Assembly: GCF_000166295.1 (NCBI RefSeq)
Contig: NC_017506.1
Location: forward strand, 930,001 to 994,000
Reading direction: 5' to 3'
DNA from: Marinobacter adhaerens HP15
Lineage (GTDB): Bacteria; Pseudomonadota; Gammaproteobacteria; Pseudomonadales; Oleiphilaceae
Length of the DNA stretch: 64,000 nt
Under the pieces are notes generated by a model. The model was given only the letters and a program-made list of their open reading frames with translations, did not search any database and was not told where the DNA came from. Of the stretch, positions 8,803 to 16,790 are shown piece by piece; the stretch's first letter is position 1; the number at the start of each line of letters is the position of its first letter. The position numbers and the translations under genes are program-made.

Positions 8803-9215
8803 TCATTACGTTCGAAGAGCTGCAGGCCTTCCTTGACGAGCAGTTTCCGCAGGGGGAGGCCTACGGCACCCTGCAGAAGCTCGGGGATGGCTGGGCAGAA
8901 ATGAAACTGGAAGTGGATGAGGCGCATCTCAGGCCCGGGGGCACCGTCTCCGGGCCGGCCATGATGGGGCTGGCGGATGTCACCCTTTATGCGGCGCTGT
9001 TGAGCAAGATTGGCCTGGTTCCCCTGGCGGTGACCACCAATCTGAACATTAATTTTCTGCGCAAGCCGGTGGCGCATCAGCCTATCTGGGCCCGTGCCAC
9101 CATGCTGAAAGTCGGCCGTACCATGGGCGTGGGCGAAGTGTTCGTGTACTCGGAAGGTGCCGAAGAGCCGGTTGCCCACTCCACCATGACCTATTCAATT
9201 CCGCCAAACCGGTAA
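8799..9215 (+). CDS. PaaI-like hotdog-fold thioesterase
   Basis: A 138-residue single hotdog-domain protein of the PaaI/4HBT-like acyl-CoA thioesterase type. The central pattern is LRPGGTVSGPAMMGLADVTL, with the Asp of GLAD at the position that in many family members carries the catalytic acidic residue, followed by NLNINFLRKP. It would hydrolyse acyl-CoA, perhaps releasing CoA from dead-end products of the ligase encoded just upstream. Its start codon overlaps the ligase stop (ATGA), showing translational coupling. Confidence 0.85.
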   Translation: MIITFEELQAFLDEQFPQGEAYGTLQKLGDGWAEMKLEVDEAHLRPGGTVSGPAMMGLADVTLYAALLSKIGLVPLAVTTNLNINFLRKPVAHQPIWARATMLKVGRTMGVGEVFVYSEGAEEPVAHSTMTYSIPPNR

Positions 9216-9219
9216 TGCC

Positions 9220-10022
9220 ATGCAGATTCGTGACATGATGGTGCCGATAGGCGACGGTATTGAGCTGGAAGTCAGGCGAATCCAGCACGCGGAACCGAAA
9301 GGGCCGGTGCTGGTTTTCTCCACGAGTCCCTGGGCAGCATCGCCTTGTGGCGTAAGTTTCCGGAAAAGCTCGCGAAAGCAACCGGCTGCGACGCGCTGAT
9401 CTACAATCGTCAGGGCTATGGCCATTCTCCCGATGAAGAGCTCCCGCGCCCACACGATTACCTTGAGACAGCTGGCGAACAGTGGTTGCCCCGTCTCCTG
9501 GACAAGCTCGAAATCAGGGATGTGGTGCTGATAGGGCACAGCGACGGTGGTTCCATTGCCCTCGTGACTGCCGGCACCATGGGGGGCCGTGTAAAGGCGC
9601 TGGCGACCATGGCGGCGCACATCTATGCCGATCACCTGACCCTCGCTGGTATCGAGGAAATGGCCGTGCGTTACCGGGAGACGGATATCCGGGATCGGTT
9701 GGCGCGCTATCACGGCAACCGGACTGACGATCTTTTCAACGCCTGGCAGACAGTCTGGCGTGACGAAGGGTTTCAGGCGGCGATGGATTTCAGTCGCTGG
9801 CTGGCGGCAATTGAATGTCCGGCTATTATCATTCAGGGAGAAAACGACGAATACGGAGTGCCGGAGCAGGTCACGGATATCGTTGCCGGCATCGGACCAA
9901 AGGCCCGCGGCGTTCTTCTCGAGGATGCGGGGCACTCGCCACACCTGGAAAAGCAGGACCAGGTAGTAGAACTCCTATACGACTTTTTGCGTAGCGAGAG
10001 TGTACTTAAAAACTGCAATTAA
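9220..10022 (+). pseudogene. Alpha/beta hydrolase, frameshifted near its start
   Basis: Starting at ATG 9220, five bases after the thioesterase stop, the frame encodes MQIRDMMVPIGDGIELEVRR and then runs out of phase at about 9316-9320. Adding one base there gives the expected VLVFLHESLGSIALWRKFP, that is the HE..G oxyanion region, and continues with YNRQGYGHS, the nucleophile elbow VLIGHSDGGS, the acid in IQGENDEYGVPEQ and the His in DAGHSPHLEK. So all catalytic elements of a small (about 267-residue) alpha/beta hydrolase are present. The lesion lies in a TTTTC run. It ends the ligase-thioesterase unit; a role in releasing an acyl or ester intermediate is inference. Confidence 0.8.
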
Positions 10023-10025
10023 GTG

Positions 10026-10053
10026 TTGACGTTTACGTATACGTCAATCTAAT
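10026..10053. promoter_or_regulatory. Promoter with palindromic operator for the ABC importer operon
   Basis: TTGACGTTTACGTATACGTC plus AA (10026-10047) is a 22-base palindrome with a single mismatched pair. TTGACG fits a -35 box and TCTAAT at 10048-10053 a -10 box with 16-base spacing, so the operator sits between them. This is the arrangement of MerR-family controlled promoters, and the sequence resembles LiuR-type sites. The first importer gene starts 48 bases downstream. Confidence 0.6.
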
Positions 10054-10100
10054 CTGGTAGTCAGATAAAACGCACAACAATAACAAAGGTAGATTGGCTC

Positions 10101-10904
10101 ATGAGTGAACAGTACGTTCTGGAGACCCGTAACCTTGTCAAAGAATTCAAGGGCTTTGTTGCGGTCGACGACGTGAACCTGAAGGTCCAGAAAGGCCACA
10201 TTCACGCCCTGATCGGCCCCAATGGTGCCGGCAAGACCACGGTCTTCAATCTGCTCACCAAATTCCTGATCCCGACCCGGGGCCAGATCCTGTTCAAGGA
10301 TCAGGACATCACCACCATGAAGTCCGCCGCCATTGCCCGCCAGGGCATTGTTCGCTCGTTTCAGATCTCAGCCGTATTCCCACACATGACCGCGCTGGAG
10401 AACATCCGGGTAGCCTTGCAGACGTTCGAGGGCACCTCCTTCAGTTTCTGGAAATCCGGTAACTCCCTGCACAAGCTCAACCAGCGTTGCATGGAGCTCC
10501 TGGACGCCGTGGGCCTGGCTGAATTCGCCAACACCACCACCGTTGAGTTGGCGTACGGGCGCAAACGGGCGTTGGAACTGGCCACCACGCTTGCCATGGA
10601 GCCCCAACTTTTGTTGCTGGACGAGCCAACCCAGGGCATGGGTTCGGAAGACGTTGATCGCGTTGTGGAACTGGTACGCAAGGCTGCCGAGGGACGAACT
10701 GTCCTGATGGTTGAGCACAACCTCAGCGTAGTCAGCAAACTGTGTGATCGCATCACTGTACTGGCTCAGGGCGCTGTTCTGACCGAAGGCGATTACGCGA
10801 CGGTTTCCGGCGATCCACGGGTTCGCGAGGTGTATATGGGCAGTGATGGTAGCGGCGAGCGCGGCACCACCGCCGACAATGATCAGGCGGAGGCGGCGCA
10901 ATGA
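10101..10904 (+). CDS. ABC importer ATPase, LivG type
   Basis: A 267-residue cytoplasmic ATP-binding subunit of a branched-chain-amino-acid type (HAAT) importer. Walker A is GPNGAGKTT (about residues 40-48), the LivG-like insertion with QISAVFPHMTALENIRVAL follows, the signature region is degenerate (VELAYGRKRALELATTLA) and Walker B is LLLLDEPTQGMG, with the switch His in MVEHNL. It is the first gene of the operon and its stop overlaps the ATG of the second ATPase (ATGA). The C-terminal tail of about 20 residues beyond the family core is rich in Gly, Asp and Ala. Confidence 0.9.
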   Translation: MSEQYVLETRNLVKEFKGFVAVDDVNLKVQKGHIHALIGPNGAGKTTVFNLLTKFLIPTRGQILFKDQDITTMKSAAIARQGIVRSFQISAVFPHMTALENIRVALQTFEGTSFSFWKSGNSLHKLNQRCMELLDAVGLAEFANTTTVELAYGRKRALELATTLAMEPQLLLLDEPTQGMGSEDVDRVVELVRKAAEGRTVLMVEHNLSVVSKLCDRITVLAQGAVLTEGDYATVSGDPRVREVYMGSDGSGERGTTADNDQAEAAQ

Positions 10905-11623
10905 CCACGAAATCCGACCGCGAGTACGAACAGCTGCGACTGTCCGGATTGCACGCCTTTTACGGCGAATCTCACATCCTCCACGGCATCGACATGGTGG
11001 TGAACCGCGGGGAACTGGTGACTTTATTGGGTCGCAATGGCGCGGGCCGTAGCACAACGCTCAAAGCCATCATGAATATGGTTGGCCGGCGCACCGGCTC
11101 CATTATGATCAATGGTGAGGAGACAATGTCCTGTGCACCTCATCATATTGCCAGGTTGGGTGTCGGGTATTGCCCCGAACATCGGGGCATTTTTTCCTCA
11201 CTCAGTGTCCAGGAAAACCTGACACTACCGCCAGTTGTGCGTAGCGGCGGCATGAGCCTGGAAGAAATCTACAACATGTTCCCCAACCTTTATGAACGTC
11301 GCTTCAGCCAGGGCACCAAGCTGTCCGGCGGCGAACAGCAGATGCTGGCCATGGCGCGTATTCTGCGCACCGGCGCCAACATGCTGTTGCTGGACGAGAT
11401 CACAGAGGGCCTGGCCCCGGTTATTGTAGAAAAGCTGGGAGAGGTCCTGATTGCCCTGAAAAACAAGGGCTTGACCATTGTCCTGGTTGAACAGAATTTC
11501 CACTTCGCAGCACCGTTAGCCGACCGTCATTACGTTGTTGAGCACGGTCAGATTGTGGAAGAAGTCAGCGCCAACGAACTGAGTGCAAAACAGTCGGTGC
11601 TGGATGGCTATTTGGGGGTCTGA
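10901..11623 (+). CDS. ABC importer ATPase, LivF type
   Basis: A 240-residue second ATPase of the importer. The Walker A loop reads GRNGAGRSTT, with Arg where most ABC ATPases have the phosphate-binding Lys; this substitution is seen in a subset of LivF-like proteins. The signature LSGGEQQMLAMAR and Walker B NMLLLDEITEGLAP are normal, with His in VLVEQNFHFA one turn later than usual. It probably forms a heterodimer with the LivG-type subunit, where the Arg-containing site could be the weaker one. Confidence 0.9.
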   Translation: MTTKSDREYEQLRLSGLHAFYGESHILHGIDMVVNRGELVTLLGRNGAGRSTTLKAIMNMVGRRTGSIMINGEETMSCAPHHIARLGVGYCPEHRGIFSSLSVQENLTLPPVVRSGGMSLEEIYNMFPNLYERRFSQGTKLSGGEQQMLAMARILRTGANMLLLDEITEGLAPVIVEKLGEVLIALKNKGLTIVLVEQNFHFAAPLADRHYVVEHGQIVEEVSANELSAKQSVLDGYLGV

Positions 11624-11695
11624 TCCCGGATAGGACGAGAGCAAGAAAAGTAACAACAACCCGAACCAACGCAAGACAGTAGCGGAGATACAACA

Positions 11696-12907
11696 ATGAC
11701 AATGATGAAAAAGCTTCTGACATCAGCCGTTGCATCAGCCATGATGGTAGGCGGAGCCCAGGCGGCCATTTCCAACGACACGGTCAAGATCGGTTATCTG
11801 GCGGACATGTCCGGCACTTACCGTGATCTGGCAGGCCCCAACGGGCTGAAAGCCCTGGAAATGGCGATTGCCGATTTTGGTGGCCAGGTAAATGGCGCCA
11901 AGATTGAAGTGGTGAGCGCCGATGACCGTAACAGCCCGGATACCTCATCCAGCACCGTACGTCGCTGGGTTGAGAACGAGGATGTCGATCTCGTAGCCGG
12001 TATGGTGGCTTCCTCTGTTTCCATCGCCGTGAGCAAGATTCTGGAAGAGCACGATCGCCTCGGTATCATTTCCGGTTCAGCGGCTTCCAGCATCACCAAC
12101 GAGCACTGTACCCCGAACCACATCCACTACGTTTACGACACCTATCCGCTGGCCAACGGCACCGCCAGTGCGGTCGTTAAAGAAGGTGGCAAAACCTGGT
12201 ACATGCTGACTGCCGATTACGCTTTCGGTCATGCTTTGGAAGGCGACGTGACTCGCGTGGTCGAAGCCAACGGTGGTGAAATCATCGGTTCAGTGCGTCA
12301 TCCGTTCCCCACTCAGGACTTCTCATCGTTCATCCTGCAGGCTCAGGCATCCGGTGCTGATGTTATCGGTCTGGCAAACGCCGGCGCCGACACAACCAAC
12401 GCCATCACCACCGCCAGTGAGTTCGGCGTAACCCAGTCCGGCCAGACTCTGGCGGCACTGCTGCTGTTCCTGACTGACGTACATGCGCTTGGCGCTCAGA
12501 CGGCCCAGGGTATCCAGCTCACCACCGGTTGGTACTGGGACATGAACGATGAAACCCGTGAGTGGTCTGATCGCTTCATGGAAGAAACCGGCGTGCGTCC
12601 GACCATGGTTCACGCTGGCATCTACTCCAGCGCCATGCAGTACCTGAAAGCCGTAGAGGCCACCGGTTCTGACGATGCCCAGACTGTGCGCAAGCAGATG
12701 ATGGACACTCCGATCAACGACATGTTTGCCAAGAACGGCAAGATCCGCGTTGACGGCCGCATGGTGCACGATATGTACCTGGCGGAAGTGAAGACCCCGG
12801 CCGAGTCCAAGAACGAGTGGGATCTGTACAAGATTCTGCGGACCATCCCGGCCGAAGAGTCCTACCGTCCGCTCTCCGAGAGCAAGTGCAAGCTGGTCAA
12901 TAACTAA
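11696..12907 (+). CDS. Periplasmic substrate-binding protein, LivK type
   Basis: A 403-residue type I periplasmic binding protein of the Leu/Ile/Val/amide family. Residues 1-23 form a signal peptide (MTMMKKLLTSAVASAMMVGG, cut after GAQA). The mature protein begins with VKIGYLADMSGTYRDLAGPN, the usual ligand-lobe start. The mature length of about 380 is normal. The sequence IISGSAASSITNEHC in the hinge half differs from the typical Leu/Val binder, so the ligand may be another amino or organic acid. GGAGA lies seven bases before the ATG. A strong hairpin follows the stop codon and may keep this gene's transcript more abundant than the permease part. Confidence 0.9.
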   Translation: MTMMKKLLTSAVASAMMVGGAQAAISNDTVKIGYLADMSGTYRDLAGPNGLKALEMAIADFGGQVNGAKIEVVSADDRNSPDTSSSTVRRWVENEDVDLVAGMVASSVSIAVSKILEEHDRLGIISGSAASSITNEHCTPNHIHYVYDTYPLANGTASAVVKEGGKTWYMLTADYAFGHALEGDVTRVVEANGGEIIGSVRHPFPTQDFSSFILQAQASGADVIGLANAGADTTNAITTASEFGVTQSGQTLAALLLFLTDVHALGAQTAQGIQLTTGWYWDMNDETREWSDRFMEETGVRPTMVHAGIYSSAMQYLKAVEATGSDDAQTVRKQMMDTPINDMFAKNGKIRVDGRMVHDMYLAEVKTPAESKNEWDLYKILRTIPAEESYRPLSESKCKLVNN

Positions 12908-12918
12908 AAGCGACCGTT

Positions 12919-12954
12919 ATGGGTTCGTCCTGCAACAGGGCAGGGCGAACCCAT
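12919..12954 (+). promoter_or_regulatory. Intercistronic hairpin between binding protein and permease genes
   Basis: ATGGGTTCG and CGAACCCAT pair, with a second CCTGC/GCAGG stem inside, giving a hairpin of about 36 bases. No T run follows, so it is unlikely to be a simple terminator. It may stabilise the 3' end of the binding-protein message or act as an attenuator. Confidence 0.55.
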
Positions 12955-13012
12955 GAAAACGGAAAAGAATAAAGCCAAAAACAATCCCTGTGCTGCTTCT
13001 GGAGTTAGCCCA

Positions 13013-13900
13013 ATGTCCATGATTTTCGGCGTCCCTTTAGCTGTGCTATCCGGCCAGCTCCTGATCGGGATAATCAACGGCGCCTTTTACGCCCTTCTGA
13101 GCCTTGGGCTCGCGGTCATCTTCGGTCTGCTGAAGATCATCAATTTTGCCCATGGCGCCATGTATATGCTCGGCGCCATGACCACCGTCCTGATGTTCGA
13201 CTATCTGGGCGTGAATTACTGGGTCGCCTTATTGCTGGCGCCACTTCTGGTTGGTGCCTTCGGTGTCGCCATTGAATATTTTCTGCTGCGTCGCATTGCG
13301 GGGCAGGACCATATCTACAGTCTGCTGCTGACGTTCGGCGTCGCGCTGATCATCTCGGGTGTTCTGGTGAACTGGTTCGGGGTTTCCGGGCTACGCTATA
13401 CCATGCCGGACATGTTCAAGGGTGGCGTAAACCTCGGCTTCATGTTCATGCCGTACTACCGGGCCTGGGTCATCGTAGCGGCACTGGTCGTCTGCTTTGC
13501 AACCTGGTTCGTGATTGAGAAAACCAAGCTGGGCGCCTACCTGCGTGCCGGCACGGAAGACTCTCAATTGATGCAGGGTTTTGGCATTAACGTGCCGCTT
13601 CTGATTAGCCTCACCTACGGGTTTGGTGTTGCGCTGGCAGCCTTTGCAGGTGTTCTGGCCGCGCCCATCTACTCGGTGACACCGGTCATGGGGTCGGCCA
13701 CACTGATTACGGTCTTCGCCGTGGTGGTTATCGGCGGTATGGGCTCCATCGGCGGCGCCATCATCACCGGTATTCTGATGGGCGTGATTGAAGGGCTCAC
13801 CAAAACCTTCTACCCGCCGGCATCCTCGGCGATCATCTTCCTTGTCATGGTTCTGGTTCTTATGTTCCGGCCCAGTGGCTTGTTCGGTAAGGAGGCATAA
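13013..13900 (+). CDS. ABC importer permease, LivH type
   Basis: A 295-residue inner-membrane permease. After LLIGIINGAFYALLSLGLAV it carries the family-typical INFAHGAMYMLGA and, near the C-terminus, VVIGGMGSIGGA, the cytoplasmic loop that contacts the ATPases. About eight membrane helices are visible. ATG 13013 is preferred to 12953 because GGAG lies eight bases before it and the upstream codons overlap the intercistronic hairpin. The gene is followed after two bases by the second permease. Confidence 0.9.
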   Translation: MSMIFGVPLAVLSGQLLIGIINGAFYALLSLGLAVIFGLLKIINFAHGAMYMLGAMTTVLMFDYLGVNYWVALLLAPLLVGAFGVAIEYFLLRRIAGQDHIYSLLLTFGVALIISGVLVNWFGVSGLRYTMPDMFKGGVNLGFMFMPYYRAWVIVAALVVCFATWFVIEKTKLGAYLRAGTEDSQLMQGFGINVPLLISLTYGFGVALAAFAGVLAAPIYSVTPVMGSATLITVFAVVVIGGMGSIGGAIITGILMGVIEGLTKTFYPPASSAIIFLVMVLVLMFRPSGLFGKEA

Positions 13901-13902
13901 CC

Positions 13903-14898
13903 ATGAATCAGCCAGTCAATTCCGCCGACATTCACAAGGCTATCGTTCAGGAACAGGCCGCTCAGGATCGCAAAAAGATGATGCTGAACGGTGTCCTGCT
14001 GCTCCTCCTGCTAGCGGCACCGTTCATGATCTATCCGGTCTTCCTCATGAAGATCCTGTGCTTCGCGCTGTTTGCGGTGGCGTTCAACCTTCTGTTCGGC
14101 TTCACCGGCCTGTTGTCATTTGGCCACGCAGCCTTCCTGGCCACAGGGGGCTACACCACCGGTTATCTGCTCAGTAATTACAGCGGGCTAAGCACCGAGA
14201 TGGGCATCATCGCCGGTACGCTGGCGGCCACAGTGCTTGGTACTGGCTTTGCGTTGCTGTCGATTCGTCGCCAGGGTATCTATTTCGCGATGGTAACTCT
14301 GGCGCTTGCCCAGCTTGTGTTCTTCTTCTTCGTCCAGTCTGAATTCACGGGTGGTGAAGACGGTATGCACGGCATTCCCCGTGGCGAGTTGTTGGGCTTC
14401 ATCAATCTTGAAGACAACCTGAACATGTATTACTTCGTCCTGGCGGTGTTCATCGCCTGCTACCTGTTGGTACAGCGTATCGTCGGTAGTCCGTTCGGCC
14501 AGGTGCTGAAGGCGATCAAGCAGAACGAACCCCGTGCCGTCTCCCTGGGCTACAACGTGGATCGCTACAAAGTGCTCGCGTTCGTCATCTCGGCGGCCCT
14601 GGCCGGTCTGGCCGGTTCCATGAAGTCTGTGGTGTTCCAGCTTGCCTCCCTCAACGATGCGCACTGGCATATGTCGGGCGAGGTCATCCTGATGACTCTT
14701 GTTGGTGGTATGGGAACACTGTTGGGCCCGGTGGTTGGTGCCACCTTCGTGGTGAACATCGAGTACCAGTTGTCCCAGGGTGCCCTGCGTGACTGGGTGG
14801 ACCCAATCCTCGGCGGGATCTTCGTCCTGACGGTACTGGCATTCCGTAGCGGTATCGTGGGAGAGATCCAGAAGTTCGTGAAAAAGAACCTGGGCTGA
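13903..14898 (+). CDS. ABC importer permease, LivM type
   Basis: A 331-residue permease partner of the LivH-type protein. It shows the LivM features FNLLFGFTGLLSFGHAAFLA, then the AIKQNEPRAVSLGYNVDRYK coupling stretch and MTLVGGMGTLLGPVVGA. A strong AAGGAGG precedes the ATG, inside the end of the preceding gene. A terminator at 14921-14953 closes the five-gene importer operon. Confidence 0.9.
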   Translation: MNQPVNSADIHKAIVQEQAAQDRKKMMLNGVLLLLLLAAPFMIYPVFLMKILCFALFAVAFNLLFGFTGLLSFGHAAFLATGGYTTGYLLSNYSGLSTEMGIIAGTLAATVLGTGFALLSIRRQGIYFAMVTLALAQLVFFFFVQSEFTGGEDGMHGIPRGELLGFINLEDNLNMYYFVLAVFIACYLLVQRIVGSPFGQVLKAIKQNEPRAVSLGYNVDRYKVLAFVISAALAGLAGSMKSVVFQLASLNDAHWHMSGEVILMTLVGGMGTLLGPVVGATFVVNIEYQLSQGALRDWVDPILGGIFVLTVLAFRSGIVGEIQKFVKKNLG

Positions 14899-14920
14899 CG
14901 CCTGCTTTAGCCAGGAAAAC

Positions 14921-14953
14921 AAAAAGGGCCACCTCTGGGGGTGGCCCTTTTTG
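14921..14953 (+). terminator. Rho-independent terminator of the importer operon
   Basis: AAAAAGGGCCACC pairs with GGTGGCCCTTTTT around a short TCTGGG loop. The A-rich left arm makes it bidirectional, serving also the lipoprotein gene that converges from 15507. Confidence 0.9.
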
Positions 14954-14979
14954 TTGTTCAACTGGCAGGGTTTCTCGGG

Positions 14980-15507
14980 TTAGAACTCCGCCAAACGACT
15001 GGGTGTACCCACATACACATAAACCGCTGAATCGCCGCGGAAGGCCACCTTGTGAACCGATACATTCGGTTTCCCAGCCTCAGCCGCGCTGAACCGGGTG
15101 ACCATTCCTGCATTCATCCCATCCCTCGTTCTTTCCCCTTCCGTGCTTGACCAGCTATCACCCAGGCACTGCCCCATCCAGTTTACAGCCGTGTCGTACC
15201 TGGTGGTCGCCACCTCGTCGTTGGGAGTATTGCCGGAGCAGACGTAGGCGCTGTCGTTATTGGCCCAGCTCCAGACTTCGCAGTGTCCGCGGATTATCTG
15301 TTCTTTGGCATTGTAGACAGTTACCGAGCTGAAACTATTGGAGCTGCCACGGTAAGCCTCAAAACCAGAGGGGTAATCAGCAACGATGCCTTTCAGTGAG
15401 GCGCAGGGATCGTCAACGCCCAGTGACAGCGTGTTCTGAATTGAGCATCCCGCCAGGGAAAGCCCGATGATGACGGAGGTAAATTTTACGGTTTTGGGGA
15501 TTTTCAT
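14980..15507 (-). CDS. Hypothetical lipoprotein
   Basis: A 175-residue protein starting at MKIPKTVKF with a lipoprotein signal ending in LAGC (Cys about residue 20). Longer upstream starts would bury this signal. The mature part has several cysteines and no family I recognise (VDDPCASLKGIVADYPSGFE, then GHCEVWSWANNDSAYVCSG). It is probably an envelope-anchored protein. It is divergent from the efflux operon at 15621. Confidence 0.7.
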   Translation of the reverse strand: MKIPKTVKFTSVIIGLSLAGCSIQNTLSLGVDDPCASLKGIVADYPSGFEAYRGSSNSFSSVTVYNAKEQIIRGHCEVWSWANNDSAYVCSGNTPNDEVATTRYDTAVNWMGQCLGDSWSSTEGERTRDGMNAGMVTRFSAAEAGKPNVSVHKVAFRGDSAVYVYVGTPSRLAEF

Positions 15508-15620
15508 TGAGTGGATCTCTGAAACGAACGATTCAGGGAAATATAGCAAAGATTCGACTAATCTTATTTTCGACTTGATTGAACCCCGCCAAGAGACTGC
15601 CATTTCAGGGAAGACAGACG

Positions 15621-16790
15621 ATGGAAGGCTATAAAAATTTCCGCATTGCCGTAGTTTCAGTGTGTGCAGGTTTGTTGTTGGCAGGCTGTTCCGAGCCTCA
15701 GGAGCCAAAGCAAACCAGTCCCGTTGCCGTTTCCGTGGTGGTACTTGAGGCCAGTGAAATCCGGCCTTCCCGGGAGTTTGTTGCCAGAACGGCCGCTTCT
15801 GCCAAAGCGGATATCACGCCGCGCATAGAAGCGGAAATCCGGGAAATTCTTTTTACCGAGGGCGCGAAAGTCAGCCAGGGCGAGCTCCTGATCCGGCTTG
15901 AGGACACTCGCGCAAGCGCTGATCTCCAACAAGCTGATGCTGAACTGGCTGCGGCCCGCGCCGAAGTGGATTCTGCGAGCCGAAATCTGAAACGAGGGGA
16001 AGAAGTGTCGGAGAAAGGCTTCCTGTCGGCTGCGGACCTGGACAAACTCAAAGACCGCTTCAGCGCAGCTGAAAGCCGCCTCCAGGCTGCCCAGGCGGCC
16101 GTTCAGAAGGCCGGAAGTAACCTCGAGTACGCTGAAATACGCGCACCCTTTGATGGCTGGATCGGCCGCCTGAACTATGACGTAGGAGCCGTGGTCAGTC
16201 CCTCTTCTGGAGCAATAACCTCTATCCAGGTGACCGACCCTGTCTACGTCGAATTCCAGATCAATGAGGCTGACTTTATCAACTTCCGCCGCAGGGGAGC
16301 GGAATCTGCTCAAGCGCTATCCAGATCCCTGGGGCTCTATCTTACCCTGCCAGACGGCGAACGCTATGAGCAGGCTGGTGTGCTGGACTTCGCCGACGTG
16401 CAGACGGACGCCAGCACCGGCACCGTTGCGATGCGAGCGGTCTTTCCCAATCCCGACGCGGTGCTCGTGCCAGGCCTCTACGTAACGCTCCGGGTTGAGG
16501 GGCAGTCCGGAGAACCGCAGGTGCTCGTTCCTCAAGTGGCGGTTCAGGAAACCATTGAAGGCAAGTTTGTTCTGGTGGTTGATGACCAGAACCAGGTTGC
16601 CCAGCATTTTATTCAGACCGGCTCTCGGGAAGGCGCGCTGCTGGTCGTCAATTCAGGGCTCGAAGCCGGTGACCGGGTGATTGTCGAGGGTCTGCAGAAA
16701 GTGCGGCCCGGGGTTACGGTCAGCCCCGTTGAAAAACAGATTGACCAGCAAACCGGAGCGCTCATCCAGATGGGTGGGGCTGGCCAATGA
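15621..16790 (+). CDS. RND efflux periplasmic adaptor (AcrA/MexA-like lipoprotein)
   Basis: A 389-residue membrane-fusion protein. The start MEGYKNFRIAV gives a lipoprotein signal with LLAGC. The barrel-sandwich hybrid halves are visible (ADITPRIEAEIREILFTEGA, and SNLEYAEIRAPFDGWIGRL), separated by an alpha-helical hairpin rich in Ala, Glu and Lys; the beta-barrel and membrane-proximal parts follow. It links the RND pump to an outer-membrane channel. The stop overlaps the pump ATG (ATGA). No TolC-type gene is adjacent, so a distant channel must be used. Confidence 0.9.
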   Translation: MEGYKNFRIAVVSVCAGLLLAGCSEPQEPKQTSPVAVSVVVLEASEIRPSREFVARTAASAKADITPRIEAEIREILFTEGAKVSQGELLIRLEDTRASADLQQADAELAAARAEVDSASRNLKRGEEVSEKGFLSAADLDKLKDRFSAAESRLQAAQAAVQKAGSNLEYAEIRAPFDGWIGRLNYDVGAVVSPSSGAITSIQVTDPVYVEFQINEADFINFRRRGAESAQALSRSLGLYLTLPDGERYEQAGVLDFADVQTDASTGTVAMRAVFPNPDAVLVPGLYVTLRVEGQSGEPQVLVPQVAVQETIEGKFVLVVDDQNQVAQHFIQTGSREGALLVVNSGLEAGDRVIVEGLQKVRPGVTVSPVEKQIDQQTGALIQMGGAGQ

